Made by a program: the position numbers and the translations under genes. A stretch of DNA of 64,000 nt from Desulfobacteraceae bacterium 4572_123 (GTDB lineage: Bacteria > Desulfobacterota > Desulfobacteria > Desulfobacterales > 4572-123): NCBI GenBank assembly GCA_002084545.1, contig NBLJ01000007.1, forward strand, positions 22,553-86,552, written 5' to 3'. The notes under the pieces are model-generated. The model made no database searches and was not told the DNA's origin. It saw only the letters and a program-made list of their open reading frames with translations. Below are positions 38,285-48,328 of the stretch, piece after piece (position 1 is the first letter of the stretch; the number at the start of each line of letters is the position of its first letter).

Positions 38285-40912
38285 ATGACAGGCAATGAAA
38301 TACGTAAAAAATTTTTTGAATATTTTGAAAAACACAATCACCGGAAAGTCAGGAGCTCATCGCTGGTTCCCAGGGATGACCCCACCCTCCTGTTTGTCAA
38401 CGCCGGCATGGTGCAGTTTAAGCGCACCTTTCTCGGCGAGGAAAAAAGAAACTACGTACGCGCAGTAACTTCCCAGAAGTGTGTCAGGGCCGGAGGAAAG
38501 CATAATGACCTGGAAAACGTGGGATACACAGCCCGGCACCACACCTTTTTTGAAATGCTGGGCAATTTTTCATTCGGAGATTATTTCAAGGAAAATGCCG
38601 TTGAGTTTGCCTGGGACCTGCTGACCGGAGGATATGGACTGGATCCTGAAAAGCTGTGGATCTCCATCTATCTGGATGATGATGAGGCCTATAATCTGTG
38701 GCATGATAAAATCGGCGTGCCGCCTCATCGGATCGTGCGGCTCGGTGAAGAGGAAAATTTCTGGTCCATGGGCGATACCGGGCCCTGTGGTCCGTGCAGT
38801 GAAATCCATCTGGATCGTGGCGAGGCTTTTGGCTGCGGCCGTCCCGAGTGCGCCGTGGGATGCGACTGCGATCGTTTTCTGGAAATCTGGAACCTGGTTT
38901 TCATGCAGTTTAACCGGGATGCGGCCGGGAAAATGACCCCGCTGCCCAAACCCAGCATCGATACCGGACTGGGCCTGGAACGGATGGCCTCTATCATGCA
39001 GGATGTGCCCAATAATTTTTTAACCGACCTGATGCTGCCTATTATCAACAAAGCCGAAGAACTTTCGGGGAAAACCCTGGGCACGTCATTTGAAACCGAT
39101 GTGGCCATGAAGGTCATTGCAGACCACAGCCGTGCCGCGGCCTTTTTAATCGGTGACGGAATTCTACCCTCCAACGAGGGCCGGGGATATGTGCTGCGCA
39201 GGATTATGCGCCGGGCCATCCGCTATGGCCGCAATATCGGTCTGACCCGGCCGTTTTTGCACGAAACCGCAAAGGTTGTGTTTAAGATCATGCAGGATGC
39301 TTATCCGGAATTAAATGAGGCCGGCGCCTTTATTACAAATGTAATTAAAAACGAGGAAATCCGTTTTTCCGAAACCCTGGATCACGGCCTCAAAGTGCTC
39401 AACGACACCCTCTCGGAGATGAATGCCAAAGGCCGAACAAAAGTCTCCGGATCGGTTATATTTAAATTATATGACACTTTTGGATTTCCCGTGGACATCG
39501 TCCAGGATGTTGTACGGGATCAGAATATGACCCTGGATATGGATGGCTTTGAACTGGCCATGGCGGGCCAGCGGAAAAAGTCCCGCTCAAAAATTGCTTT
39601 TTCCAGCGCATCAAAAGCATTTCGCAGCCTGTCGGCAAAGGGAATCAAACCCGATTTTGTCGGTTATGACAGGATTTCGGACAAGGGCAGCATACTGCTC
39701 ATTGTAAAAGAGGACCAGGCTGTCCAGGTTGCCGAAGCCGGCCAGAATGTTGAAGTTGTTACAGACCGGACGCCTTTTTACGGCGAGTCCGGCGGGCAGG
39801 CCGGAGACAGGGGCATAATAACTGCACCCGGGTTTGAAATGCGGATAAAAGACACGCTCAAGGATCCCACCGGGCTGATTATTCACAAGGGTAAAATCGT
39901 TTCGGGCAGCATCAAAACAGGAAATATGGTCAACCTTGAGGTGGATAAAAACACCCGCGAGGCCACTGCCTTGAATCACACGGCCACCCATATTCTTCAC
40001 AGTGCCCTGCGCCAGGTGCTTGGTGATCATGTCAAGCAGGCCGGTTCAATGGTGTCCGCCGACCGGCTGCGTTTTGATTTTACCCATTTTTCACAGGTGG
40101 AACCCTCCACGATAAATGAAATCGAAGCCGTGGCCAACTTGAGAGTCAGAGAAAACGTACGGGTCGGCACCACTGAAATGGACGCTGAAGAAGCTTTTAA
40201 ATCCGGGGCCACCGCGCTTTTTGAAGAAAAGTACGGGGACCGGGTGCGGGTCATCGATATGGCCGGTTTCAGCAGAGAATTATGCGGCGGCATCCACACC
40301 GGCCGTACCGGCAATATCGGAATGATCAAAATCGTCAGCGAGTCCAGTGTGGCGGCAGGGGTTCGCCGCATCGAAGCCCTGACTGGATCGGCAGCCCTTG
40401 CATTCACCCAGAACCGGGACAAAATCGTGTCGGATATATCCGGAATCGTGCGCGAAAAACCCGAAGCCGTGACATCAAGGGTTAAAAAACTCATTGCCGA
40501 TCAAAAAGCCCTGGAAAAAGAGATCGATCAGCTAAAAACCACCATTGCATCCAAATCCGTGGCAACCGCGGCTGATGAAATCAGGCATATCAACGGGATC
40601 AAAGTGCTGGTCAAAAAAGTGGATATAGACAAGCCCGCGGCCTTGAGAGATCTTGCCGATCGCTTCAAGGATAAGATCGAGTCGGGCATCGTTGTCCTTG
40701 GCGCCGTCATAGAGACCAAGGTTCTGCTAATCGTCATCGTCACCAAAGACCTGACAGACCGCTATCATGCCGGCAAAATCATCAAGCAGGTGGCAGCCGT
40801 TGTGGGCGGAGGAGGCGGAGGCCGCCCCGACATGGCCCAGGCGGGCGGGACAAAGCCTGAAAACCTGGACAAGGCCTTTGATAAAGCATATGAAGTGGTG
40901 ACATCGGCCTGA
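38285..40912 (+). CDS. alaS: alanyl-tRNA synthetase
   Basis: An 875-residue class II synthetase. The start at 38285 is chosen for its GGAG six bases upstream over the ATG four codons earlier. The catalytic core opens MTGNEIRKKFFEYFEKHNH; the editing domain zinc site is in NHTATHILHSALRQVLG (HTATH) and ELCGGIHTGRTG (C and H). The C-terminal DHHA1 region ends GGGGGGRPDMAQAGGTKP. It charges tRNA-Ala and clears Ser/Gly errors. Confidence 0.97.
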   Translation: MTGNEIRKKFFEYFEKHNHRKVRSSSLVPRDDPTLLFVNAGMVQFKRTFLGEEKRNYVRAVTSQKCVRAGGKHNDLENVGYTARHHTFFEMLGNFSFGDYFKENAVEFAWDLLTGGYGLDPEKLWISIYLDDDEAYNLWHDKIGVPPHRIVRLGEEENFWSMGDTGPCGPCSEIHLDRGEAFGCGRPECAVGCDCDRFLEIWNLVFMQFNRDAAGKMTPLPKPSIDTGLGLERMASIMQDVPNNFLTDLMLPIINKAEELSGKTLGTSFETDVAMKVIADHSRAAAFLIGDGILPSNEGRGYVLRRIMRRAIRYGRNIGLTRPFLHETAKVVFKIMQDAYPELNEAGAFITNVIKNEEIRFSETLDHGLKVLNDTLSEMNAKGRTKVSGSVIFKLYDTFGFPVDIVQDVVRDQNMTLDMDGFELAMAGQRKKSRSKIAFSSASKAFRSLSAKGIKPDFVGYDRISDKGSILLIVKEDQAVQVAEAGQNVEVVTDRTPFYGESGGQAGDRGIITAPGFEMRIKDTLKDPTGLIIHKGKIVSGSIKTGNMVNLEVDKNTREATALNHTATHILHSALRQVLGDHVKQAGSMVSADRLRFDFTHFSQVEPSTINEIEAVANLRVRENVRVGTTEMDAEEAFKSGATALFEEKYGDRVRVIDMAGFSRELCGGIHTGRTGNIGMIKIVSESSVAAGVRRIEALTGSAALAFTQNRDKIVSDISGIVREKPEAVTSRVKKLIADQKALEKEIDQLKTTIASKSVATAADEIRHINGIKVLVKKVDIDKPAALRDLADRFKDKIESGIVVLGAVIETKVLLIVIVTKDLTDRYHAGKIIKQVAAVVGGGGGGRPDMAQAGGTKPENLDKAFDKAYEVVTSA

Positions 40913-40974
40913 TTCGGTGATAGGGAATTCCTGACCAGTGCATATTGCCCGCTTAATATTCGTACACGGCTCCC

Positions 40975-42570
40975 CTACCCCGACAGATCTTTTTGACGAT
41001 GCCTTATTCCTGTGTACAAAAGCAGTAAAATCCCCGATAACAGGGAAATTCGCCCCAGATAATCTCCATGCCGGGCAAAAAAAGTCCGGCCTTGGCGAAG
41101 GTGAATCTCTCCTTTGAGAGTGGCCTTTTCCCACCAGGGCGTTCTGGCGGTTACCATGCCCCTGGCATCGATAAAAGCAGAGATACCTGTATTGGCCGCC
41201 CTGATCATATCCCGCCGGCATTCAATGGCCCGAACCGGACTGAAATTGAAGTGGTGTTGATAACCCGGCGTGTTTTTCCACCATCCGTCATTTGTGATCA
41301 TGCAGATAAACCCTTTTTTCCTTGGCAGATTTTTTGAACAATATGCGCCGAATACCGACTCAAAACAGACAATCGGCAGTATGCGAACCATATCGCCCGG
41401 CAGATTAAAAGTTTCACTTTCCTGGCGAAGGCTGTAGGTGCCGACGTACCCGCCAAGCTCCAACGCATATTCTCCCAGGAAGCCAAGATACTCCACAAAA
41501 GGCATGCGCTCGAACAGGGGGACCAGCTTGGTCTTATGGTAGAATTGAGGTGCTGCACCCGGCGCCAGAAAAAGCGCTGTATTAAAAGCTTCATAATAAA
41601 AATTCTGCTCCCGGTTGAAACGGCTTCCGGGGGGAAGGTCATCGGCATCAAGTTTTCGGTAGCTGTGTATGCCCAATAAAATATTCAATTTCGGGTATTT
41701 TTTCTGAAAATTCAGCAACCGGCGGTAGTAGGGGGATGAGAGCGGATCCCTCTCGTCAATCTGCTGGACAATGAGGGTTTCCGGGCCTATCAGGTACCGG
41801 GTTTTGTCATCGCAAACGGCATCGGCTCTCTTTAAAAACGTTTCCAGATGCCTGGCCTGTTTTTCCGGTATGAATTTCTCCGTATATGGATCCAGGTTGG
41901 GCTGAATCAGAGCTACGGTAACGGTTTCTCCCCCATCTTCAATATTTTGAAATATCTGCAATGATAAAAAGATGGGGGCAACAAAGAAAAGCAATACCAC
42001 TGCGGCCGGCACTATAGGAACCGTACCCCTTTTCCTGTAGATATCGTACATTTTCCAGGCTGAAAAGTTTGTCAGTATAATCCAGAGGGTCCCGCCGCGA
42101 ACACCCGTAAACTCGTACCACTGAATCAGCTTTGGTGCCGTGGCCGGCGCATTGCCCAGATTAAGCCAGGGCCAGGCCAGGTCCCAGGATTGATGAAAAT
42201 GCTCATACCCCATCCAGATGATCAGAAGAGGAAACAACAGGGATATTTTTAAAATTCTCCGCACACGGCTTGCAGACCAGAACACGAGGGCCTGTACAAG
42301 TGAATTTGCTAAAATAATAAGGATAGCGCCAACCGGGTGTGCCTTATAAATCCACCAGGTACCCAATATATTCCACAACAGAAAGGAAGCAAAAGAGCAG
42401 TTAAACAAAAGATAGGGGTTGGCGTGATCTCTTACTTCTTCTTCCAGCTCCAGTAGGGGCAACCAGGCAATAAAAATCAGAAAAAACAAAGATGAAACAA
42501 CCCAGGGAATTCCCAGAAGCAGGCCGCCGGTCAAAATTAAAAAAACATTTTTCCTGATATTCATATCCAT
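40975..42570 (-). CDS. lnt: apolipoprotein N-acyltransferase
   Basis: A 531-residue inner-membrane enzyme. Six or more N-terminal membrane helices precede a nitrilase-fold domain with the catalytic triad: Glu in YLIGPETLIV, Lys in QFYHKTKLVPLFERMPFVE, Cys in ILPIVCFESVFG. It adds the third acyl chain to lipoproteins in the periplasmic leaflet. An ATG two codons in is an alternative start. It converges on alaS and follows recQ. Confidence 0.92.
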   Translation of the reverse strand: MDMNIRKNVFLILTGGLLLGIPWVVSSLFFLIFIAWLPLLELEEEVRDHANPYLLFNCSFASFLLWNILGTWWIYKAHPVGAILIILANSLVQALVFWSASRVRRILKISLLFPLLIIWMGYEHFHQSWDLAWPWLNLGNAPATAPKLIQWYEFTGVRGGTLWIILTNFSAWKMYDIYRKRGTVPIVPAAVVLLFFVAPIFLSLQIFQNIEDGGETVTVALIQPNLDPYTEKFIPEKQARHLETFLKRADAVCDDKTRYLIGPETLIVQQIDERDPLSSPYYRRLLNFQKKYPKLNILLGIHSYRKLDADDLPPGSRFNREQNFYYEAFNTALFLAPGAAPQFYHKTKLVPLFERMPFVEYLGFLGEYALELGGYVGTYSLRQESETFNLPGDMVRILPIVCFESVFGAYCSKNLPRKKGFICMITNDGWWKNTPGYQHHFNFSPVRAIECRRDMIRAANTGISAFIDARGMVTARTPWWEKATLKGEIHLRQGRTFFARHGDYLGRISLLSGILLLLYTGIRHRQKDLSG

Positions 42571-42758
42571 TACCGTGGCATTATCTTTTTCCGGCGGAAA
42601 ATCAAATGCCGGTGAAGGTGCCGGATCGGTCGATCTGGGTTTTGAGACGATTCCCGGCGATCATCCGGTGGTGCCGCTGATGATACGGGATACTTCGCGA
42701 AACGCCGAAATTATAAGCTGGCTTAAAGATCACGGGGTTCTGGCAAGCGGATTGAATT

Positions 42759-44579
42759 TCAGCCGCCTGTTTCATCACCCCGGATGCAGTCCAAAAAAAC
42801 CTCACCATACCGTTTTGCTTTTGATGCTCCCACACCTGTGATCTGCAGAAAATTGTCAGTAGTTGCAGGTTTGATAAGAGCCATTTCTTTCAAGGAGCTG
42901 TCGTGAAAAACAACATAGGGCGGGACCTCCAGTTTCCTGGCGATATCGAGTCTTAATTTTCGAAGTTTTTCAAAAAGCCGCCGGCTTCCTTCATCTTCAA
43001 AAACATTCTTATCCGTCTTGGAAGGCTGCCTGGTACTTTTCACTTTTGAATATATCGAATCTTTTCTAAAAAAAACATTCTGCTGCCCCTTCAACACCTT
43101 CCAGCTTTCATCGGTTAAACGCAAACCGGCGATCCGGCCCATATCCACGGAAAGCAAACCAGCGGATAGAAGTTGTCGAAAAACCGACATCCAGGTGTTT
43201 TTATCCAGCTCTCTGCCCACGCCGTACGTTTTTATACAATCATGATTCCAGCGCTGAACCTGCGGGGTTTCTTTGCCCATGAGCACGTCTGCAAGATGAC
43301 CGGCCCCGAAGCGCTGGCCGGTCCGATAGACGCTGGACAGTGCTTTTTGAGCGGCCACGGTGCCATCCCAGGTCTCTGCAGGATTCCGGCAACTGTCGCA
43401 GTTCCGGCAAGGTCCATCATATTTTTCCCCAAAATAGTTCAGCAGAAGTTTTCTTCGACATTCCACCGTCTCGCAATATCCCAGCAAAGCTTCGAGTTTT
43501 TTTCGAAGAACGTGCTTGAACTCATCCGTGCCTTCCGACAATTCGAAAATCCGCCGCATGGCCATCACATCTGCAAGGGAATACACCATCCAGGCATCCG
43601 CCGGTTGTCCGTCCCGGCCTGCACGCCCGGTTTCCTGGTAATAGGCTTCCATGCTGGAAGGCATATCCAGATGGGCGACAAACCTTACATCCGGCTTGTC
43701 AATCCCCATGCCGAAAGCTATGGTGGCAACGATCACCCGTGTGTCGTTTTCCTGAAAACGCTTCTGGTTCTCAAACCGTTGCTCCGGGGACAAACCGGCA
43801 TGATAGGAAAGGGCATCCACTCCCTGCTTTGAAAGCCACGAGGCTATACTATCCGACCGCTTACGGGTCCGCACATAAACAATGCCCGAGTTCTCCGGGT
43901 GTTCCGCCCGGATAAAAGAAAGCAGTTGCTGTTTGTCGCCCTGTTTTACCTGTGCACGATAGCAGATGTTGGGCCGGTCGAAACTGCTTACAAATGACTG
44001 CGCATGATGGAGTTCAAGCTTTTCGAGAATGTCTTTTCGTGTGATGTCATCAGCCGTTGCCGTGAGCGCCATTCTCGGGGTATCCGGAAATTTTGCGGTC
44101 ACTTCGTTTATCCGGAGATATTCCGGACGGAAATCATGCCCCCACTGTGATACGCAGTGGGCTTCATCGATGGCGAAAAGCGCCGGCCGGATGCGGGTGA
44201 GAAAATTCTGAAAATTACGGGTGAGCAGCTTTTCCGGAGCGACATAAAGTATATCGAGAAGGCCGTCCGCGACCCGGCGCTGAACTTCCAGTGCCTTTTG
44301 ATAAGACAATGTGGAGTTCAAGTATGCACCACGCACTCCGTTTTGATTCAGCCCTTTTACCTGATCTTCCATCAAGGCGATCAGCGGCGAAACGACAATG
44401 CATACACCCCGGCTCACAATGGCGGGAATCTGGTAGCATATCGACTTCCCGCTGCCTGTGGGCATAAGAACAAACGCATCCCTGCCGTTCAAAACGGTCT
44501 CGATGATCTCCAGTTGATTTTCCCTGAAATAATCGTAACCAAAGTATTTTTTCAAAGCCTTGAGCGGTTCAATTTTCAT
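42759..44579 (-). CDS. recQ: ATP-dependent DNA helicase RecQ
   Basis: A 606-residue RecQ. Walker A MPTGSGKSICYQIPA is at about residue 41, the DEAH box in FAIDEAHCVSQWGHDFRPEY, and the RQC zinc site in CRRKLLLNYFG with CRNCDSC. A C-terminal HRDC domain (RRLFEKLRKLRLDIARKL) is complete. It unwinds recombination and repair intermediates 3' to 5'. Confidence 0.95.
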   Translation of the reverse strand: MKIEPLKALKKYFGYDYFRENQLEIIETVLNGRDAFVLMPTGSGKSICYQIPAIVSRGVCIVVSPLIALMEDQVKGLNQNGVRGAYLNSTLSYQKALEVQRRVADGLLDILYVAPEKLLTRNFQNFLTRIRPALFAIDEAHCVSQWGHDFRPEYLRINEVTAKFPDTPRMALTATADDITRKDILEKLELHHAQSFVSSFDRPNICYRAQVKQGDKQQLLSFIRAEHPENSGIVYVRTRKRSDSIASWLSKQGVDALSYHAGLSPEQRFENQKRFQENDTRVIVATIAFGMGIDKPDVRFVAHLDMPSSMEAYYQETGRAGRDGQPADAWMVYSLADVMAMRRIFELSEGTDEFKHVLRKKLEALLGYCETVECRRKLLLNYFGEKYDGPCRNCDSCRNPAETWDGTVAAQKALSSVYRTGQRFGAGHLADVLMGKETPQVQRWNHDCIKTYGVGRELDKNTWMSVFRQLLSAGLLSVDMGRIAGLRLTDESWKVLKGQQNVFFRKDSIYSKVKSTRQPSKTDKNVFEDEGSRRLFEKLRKLRLDIARKLEVPPYVVFHDSSLKEMALIKPATTDNFLQITGVGASKAKRYGEVFLDCIRGDETGG

Positions 44580-44651
44580 TTTCAGTATCCTTTGCCTGCA
44601 TGGAGGTCGAACAAAAACTGAAGGCAGGTAATCCCTGGATTAATCGGCATA

Positions 44652-45311
44652 TTAGATGTCGTCAATAATGCGCATAATATCCGAAGGACGTTCACTCAGG
44701 GCTTTTGCCCCATTTTTTTGCAGCTCCTTCATCGGGCGGAACCCCCAGAGTACGCCGACAGGAAACATCCCGGCCGCAATGGCGGTTTTCATGTCAACAG
44801 CACTGTCGCCGACATAAAGGAAATCAGATGGTGGTATGTCCAGGAGATGGGAAATTTCCAGGGCTCCGCATGGGTCTGGTTTGTGGGGGATACTGTCGCG
44901 TTGCCCCAGGACGGCGCTGAAATTCCAGTCCGATAAAAGTTCGGTCACAATTCGGACGGTCAAATCATGGGGTTTGTTGGAAAGAATTGCCAGTTTCAGA
45001 TCACGAGCGGCAAGTTTATCGAGCAGCTCCCGAATGCCTTTATACGGTTTTGTTTTCACCATCGAGTTGCGGCCGTAATCTTTACTGAATTCAGCCACAC
45101 ATGCATTGATGACTGTCTCATTGCGCTGCTCTTTGGGCAGGGCCCGCTCAATAAGCTTCTTCACGCCGTCGCCGACAAAATAACGATAAACATCAATGTC
45201 ATGGGGTTGAAAGCCCCTGCTTTCCAGGACGCGGTTGGTCGCCTGGCTCAGGTCTTCAAGGGTATCTATCAAGGTACCGTCAAGGTCGAACATAATTGCT
45301 TTTATCTGCAT
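44652..45311 (-). CDS. gph: HAD phosphatase, phosphoglycolate phosphatase-like
   Basis: A 219-residue HAD hydrolase with the alpha-helical cap of the Gph/PGP group. Motif I MFDLDGTLIDTLED, motif II AILSNKPH, motif III Lys in IPHKPDP, motif IV YVGDSAVDMKTA. It probably removes phosphate from 2-phosphoglycolate formed in DNA repair; the exact substrate is not provable by sequence. It lies 72 bases upstream of recQ. Confidence 0.82.
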   Translation of the reverse strand: MQIKAIMFDLDGTLIDTLEDLSQATNRVLESRGFQPHDIDVYRYFVGDGVKKLIERALPKEQRNETVINACVAEFSKDYGRNSMVKTKPYKGIRELLDKLAARDLKLAILSNKPHDLTVRIVTELLSDWNFSAVLGQRDSIPHKPDPCGALEISHLLDIPPSDFLYVGDSAVDMKTAIAAGMFPVGVLWGFRPMKELQKNGAKALSERPSDIMRIIDDI

Positions 45312-45326
45312 TCTTTTTCTCCGTTC

Positions 45327-46439
45327 TTAGTCATTGACGACCATTATCTGGTTTTGATCTATACCAAGATTGACTGATGTTCCATTTTCTATAAGACGTT
45401 GGCCCTGCTGGTGGGATACATCCGCAAAGATATCATCACCGCGAACGGTAACCCTGTATCGGATGGTGCTTCCAAGAAATTCGTTGCTGCTTACGGTGCC
45501 CCGGAATTGAATGGTATTATTCGCATTGTTTCTATCGTCAACCGTAACGTTAACGTTTTGAGGGCGGAAAACCACACAGCAGTTGCCTGAATTCTTTTTA
45601 TCACCATTGTCATTCACTGGAATCACCAGACCATTGTCGGCCTGGAACATCCATCTATTTTCCAATTTTTTCAGCTTGCCTTCAAAGAAATTGGCTGTAC
45701 CGAGAAAATCCGCCACAAAACGATTTGCAGGTTTGTCATAGAGTTCAACAGGAGTTCCCTTCTGCTGGATAACACCATCTTTCATCAGGGCGATGCGGTC
45801 TGCTATCGTATTTGCCTCTTCCTGATCATGGGTCACAAAAATGGTGGTTATTGACAGTTTGCGCTGCAGATTTAAAAGTTCATGGCGCATTTGTATACGA
45901 AGTTTAGCATCCAGATTTGAAAGCGGTTCATCCAGCAACAGCACCTGGGGTTCAATAACGATGGTGCGCGCCAGGGCTACCCTCTGCTGTTGACCGCCGG
46001 AAAGCTGGGACGGTCGTCGGTCGGCAAGTTCAAGCAGTCCGACAAGTTCAAGAGCCCTGTCGGTTCGCCTGTTGATCTCGTTACGGGGTATATGCCTTTC
46101 CTCAAGTCCGAAGGCTACGTTTTTTCGTATGGTCATGTGAGGCCACAGTGCGTAACTCTGAAATACCATACCGAGATTACGCTGCCATGGGGGCAGATAG
46201 GACACCTCCTTCCCTCCGATGGTCACTTGTCCTGTCTGGGCCGATTCAAATCCGGCAATCAGACGAAGGAGTGTGGTCTTGCCACAACCTGAGGGTCCAA
46301 GAAAGGCAAAGAATTCGCCGGGTTCAATTTGAAGGTCGATACCCTTTAGCACATGGGTTTTGCCAAAGGAAAGGTTGATATCCTCCAACTTTACGCTCAC
46401 GGTGGAATCGATTCCGGACTCATGCAAGGTGTTGTTCAT
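45327..46439 (-). CDS. ABC importer ATPase, FbpC/PhnT-type
   Basis: A 370-residue ATPase. Walker A GPSGCGKTTLLRLIAG, signature LSGGQQQRVALARTI and Walker B VLLLDEPLSNLDAKLR are intact, with a C-terminal TOBE domain. The start at 46439 has GGGAG five bases upstream; the longer frame to 46463 overlaps the permease end. It is the last gene of a binding protein-permease-ATPase operon for ferric iron, 2-aminoethylphosphonate or a similar ligand. Confidence 0.88.
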   Translation of the reverse strand: MNNTLHESGIDSTVSVKLEDINLSFGKTHVLKGIDLQIEPGEFFAFLGPSGCGKTTLLRLIAGFESAQTGQVTIGGKEVSYLPPWQRNLGMVFQSYALWPHMTIRKNVAFGLEERHIPRNEINRRTDRALELVGLLELADRRPSQLSGGQQQRVALARTIVIEPQVLLLDEPLSNLDAKLRIQMRHELLNLQRKLSITTIFVTHDQEEANTIADRIALMKDGVIQQKGTPVELYDKPANRFVADFLGTANFFEGKLKKLENRWMFQADNGLVIPVNDNGDKKNSGNCCVVFRPQNVNVTVDDRNNANNTIQFRGTVSSNEFLGSTIRYRVTVRGDDIFADVSHQQGQRLIENGTSVNLGIDQNQIMVVND

Positions 46440-46459
46440 TTTTTCTCCCGCTTTCAGTC

Positions 46460-48187
46460 TCAAGTTGTTTGTCCCATGCCGAGTTTTTTCTGACGTCGTT
46501 CCACAAAAAGGTAGGAAAATAACGTACAGAGACCAACCACGACCACGGCCACAATACCCAGGGCCGCACCCGGTCCGCGCCCCGCGGCGCTTTGCATGTA
46601 CACATAGATACCATATGACAGGGGTCCGTCTGAATTTTTTGACACCAGCATCAGGGTCATTCCCAGTTCAACTGCCGCAGTGGCGAAACTGGTGACGAAT
46701 CCTGCGAGAATGCCTCCGGTCATGAGCGGTACCACGATTTTACGAACAGTCGACAGCTTGCCTGCGCCAAGGTTCTCTGCCGATTCCTCCAGTGATACAC
46801 TCACTTGCTGCAGGGCTGCCATACAGGCGCGCAGAGCATAAGGCAGACGGCGTATGGCCAAAGCCACCACAATAGCCACCCACCATGTGGCAAGCGACCG
46901 GCTTTCCAGCCAGGGTACGTTGAAGCCGTGAAACGTTCGCAGGTAGCCGATGCCGATGACCAGGCCGGGAATCGCTACCGCCGACATGGCAACGTAGTCC
47001 AGCCATTGTCTTCCAACCAGTTTCGTGCGCAGCACGATGTAGGCAATAGCTGTACCCAGTATGACGTCGATAGTTGCTGCAAGGGCGGAATAGAGCACGG
47101 TGTTTGTCATATACTCAGGGGTCTCGGCAAAAACCGTGGCAAAATGTTTAAAGGTGAATGCATCGGGCAGCATGCTGAACGACCAGATGGTGCCAAAAGA
47201 GAGCAGCGACAGCCCCAGATGCGGTGCCAGTACCAGCCCCATAATCAAAAGCACGACGATCCAGGCAAAAAACTTCTCCAGGGGCCGCATCCTGCGTTTA
47301 GCCAGACCGCCGCCGCCTTTCTGGACAGTCGCATAATCTTTGCCCTTTAATGTGAGCATGGCAAGCCACATGGAGCCCAGGGCAATCACCACCAGTATAA
47401 CGGAAATCACATAGCCCATGGGATCTTTTATGCCGATAGACGCAATTCGAAGGTAAGCCTGGGGCGCCAGCATGTTATTGACATTCAGCAGCAGCGGCGT
47501 ACCAAGATCATCAAAAACTTTGAGGAAAACCAGTGATGCGCCGGCGATATATCCGGGCATGGCCAGGGGCAGTACAATGCGTCGGAACAGCCTCATACCC
47601 GAGCATCCCAGATTTTGGGCCGATTCTTCCATGGAACGGTCGATGTTTTGAAGCGCCGCTGAAAGGTTTATCAGGATAAACGGGAAGTAATGGATGCTCT
47701 GGACGAAAATGACGCCGTTCAGTCCTTCCATAAAGGGAATGGTGAACCCGAACCATTGATCGAGGAACAGGTTGACGCTTCCGTTACGGCCGAAAAGCAT
47801 GAGCATGGCCACAGCACCGACAAAGGGCGGCATGATAAGGGGGATAATTCCCAGACTCTGGATAATGACCGCCCCTTTGAACTCAAATCGGGAAGTAAAG
47901 TAAGCCAGGGGCATCGAAAACACCGAAGCGATCACAACCGCCATAACCCCGACGTATATTGAATTCCAGAATGATTCGCGGAACAGGGCAGTGTTGAAAA
48001 AATCCTTGAAGTTGAGTAAGGTGAATCCTCCTGTAGTGGCATTCGTGAAAGCGACGAATACTACCTGTATCACCGGGATCACCAGAAAAATCAATAAGAA
48101 GCAGGATATTAGCAGCATGACCGCCGCCATTCCCGGATGTTTTCTGAATTCGGAAATGGCCTCTGTGCCCCATTCAGAAATTGCCAC
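46460..48187 (-). CDS. two-domain ABC importer permease, FbpB/PhnV-type
   Basis: A 575-residue fused permease with 12 predicted membrane helices in two homologous halves. Each half has an EAA loop: MEESAQNLGCSGMRLFRRIV at about residues 188-207 and LEESAENLGAGKLSTVRKIV at about 468-487. Such fused permeases occur in Fe3+, thiosulfate/phosphonate and some AEP importers. It lies between the binding protein and the ATPase. Confidence 0.88.
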   Translation of the reverse strand: MAISEWGTEAISEFRKHPGMAAVMLLISCFLLIFLVIPVIQVVFVAFTNATTGGFTLLNFKDFFNTALFRESFWNSIYVGVMAVVIASVFSMPLAYFTSRFEFKGAVIIQSLGIIPLIMPPFVGAVAMLMLFGRNGSVNLFLDQWFGFTIPFMEGLNGVIFVQSIHYFPFILINLSAALQNIDRSMEESAQNLGCSGMRLFRRIVLPLAMPGYIAGASLVFLKVFDDLGTPLLLNVNNMLAPQAYLRIASIGIKDPMGYVISVILVVIALGSMWLAMLTLKGKDYATVQKGGGGLAKRRMRPLEKFFAWIVVLLIMGLVLAPHLGLSLLSFGTIWSFSMLPDAFTFKHFATVFAETPEYMTNTVLYSALAATIDVILGTAIAYIVLRTKLVGRQWLDYVAMSAVAIPGLVIGIGYLRTFHGFNVPWLESRSLATWWVAIVVALAIRRLPYALRACMAALQQVSVSLEESAENLGAGKLSTVRKIVVPLMTGGILAGFVTSFATAAVELGMTLMLVSKNSDGPLSYGIYVYMQSAAGRGPGAALGIVAVVVVGLCTLFSYLFVERRQKKLGMGQTT

Positions 48188-48262
48188 TTAGCTCTCCTTC
48201 CTTGCGGACCTTCAGCTCAGTCTTTGCCGGGCTCGCCCTGACATGCAGGTTATCAACGGGAG

Positions 48263-48310
48263 AATCGGATTGGTAAGGGAGTCTGCCCGTTTCTCCGGTC
48301 CAATCCGATT
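48263..48310 (-). other. stem-loop between binding-protein and permease genes
   Basis: Perfect 11-bp arms AATCGGATTGG (48263-48273) and its complement (48300-48310) around a 26-base loop, with a further CGGGAGA/TCTCCGG-like pairing. It falls in the 141-bp gap after the binding-protein gene and has no T-run, as in the potD-potB gap of the other ABC operon. It probably stabilises the binding-protein mRNA. Confidence 0.55.
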
Positions 48311-48328
48311 AACCGATCACTATAAGTT

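Noticed and set aside
42575..42841. Plus-strand frame between lnt and recQ
   Set aside because: It overlaps the recQ 3' end antisense, and no family is recognised.
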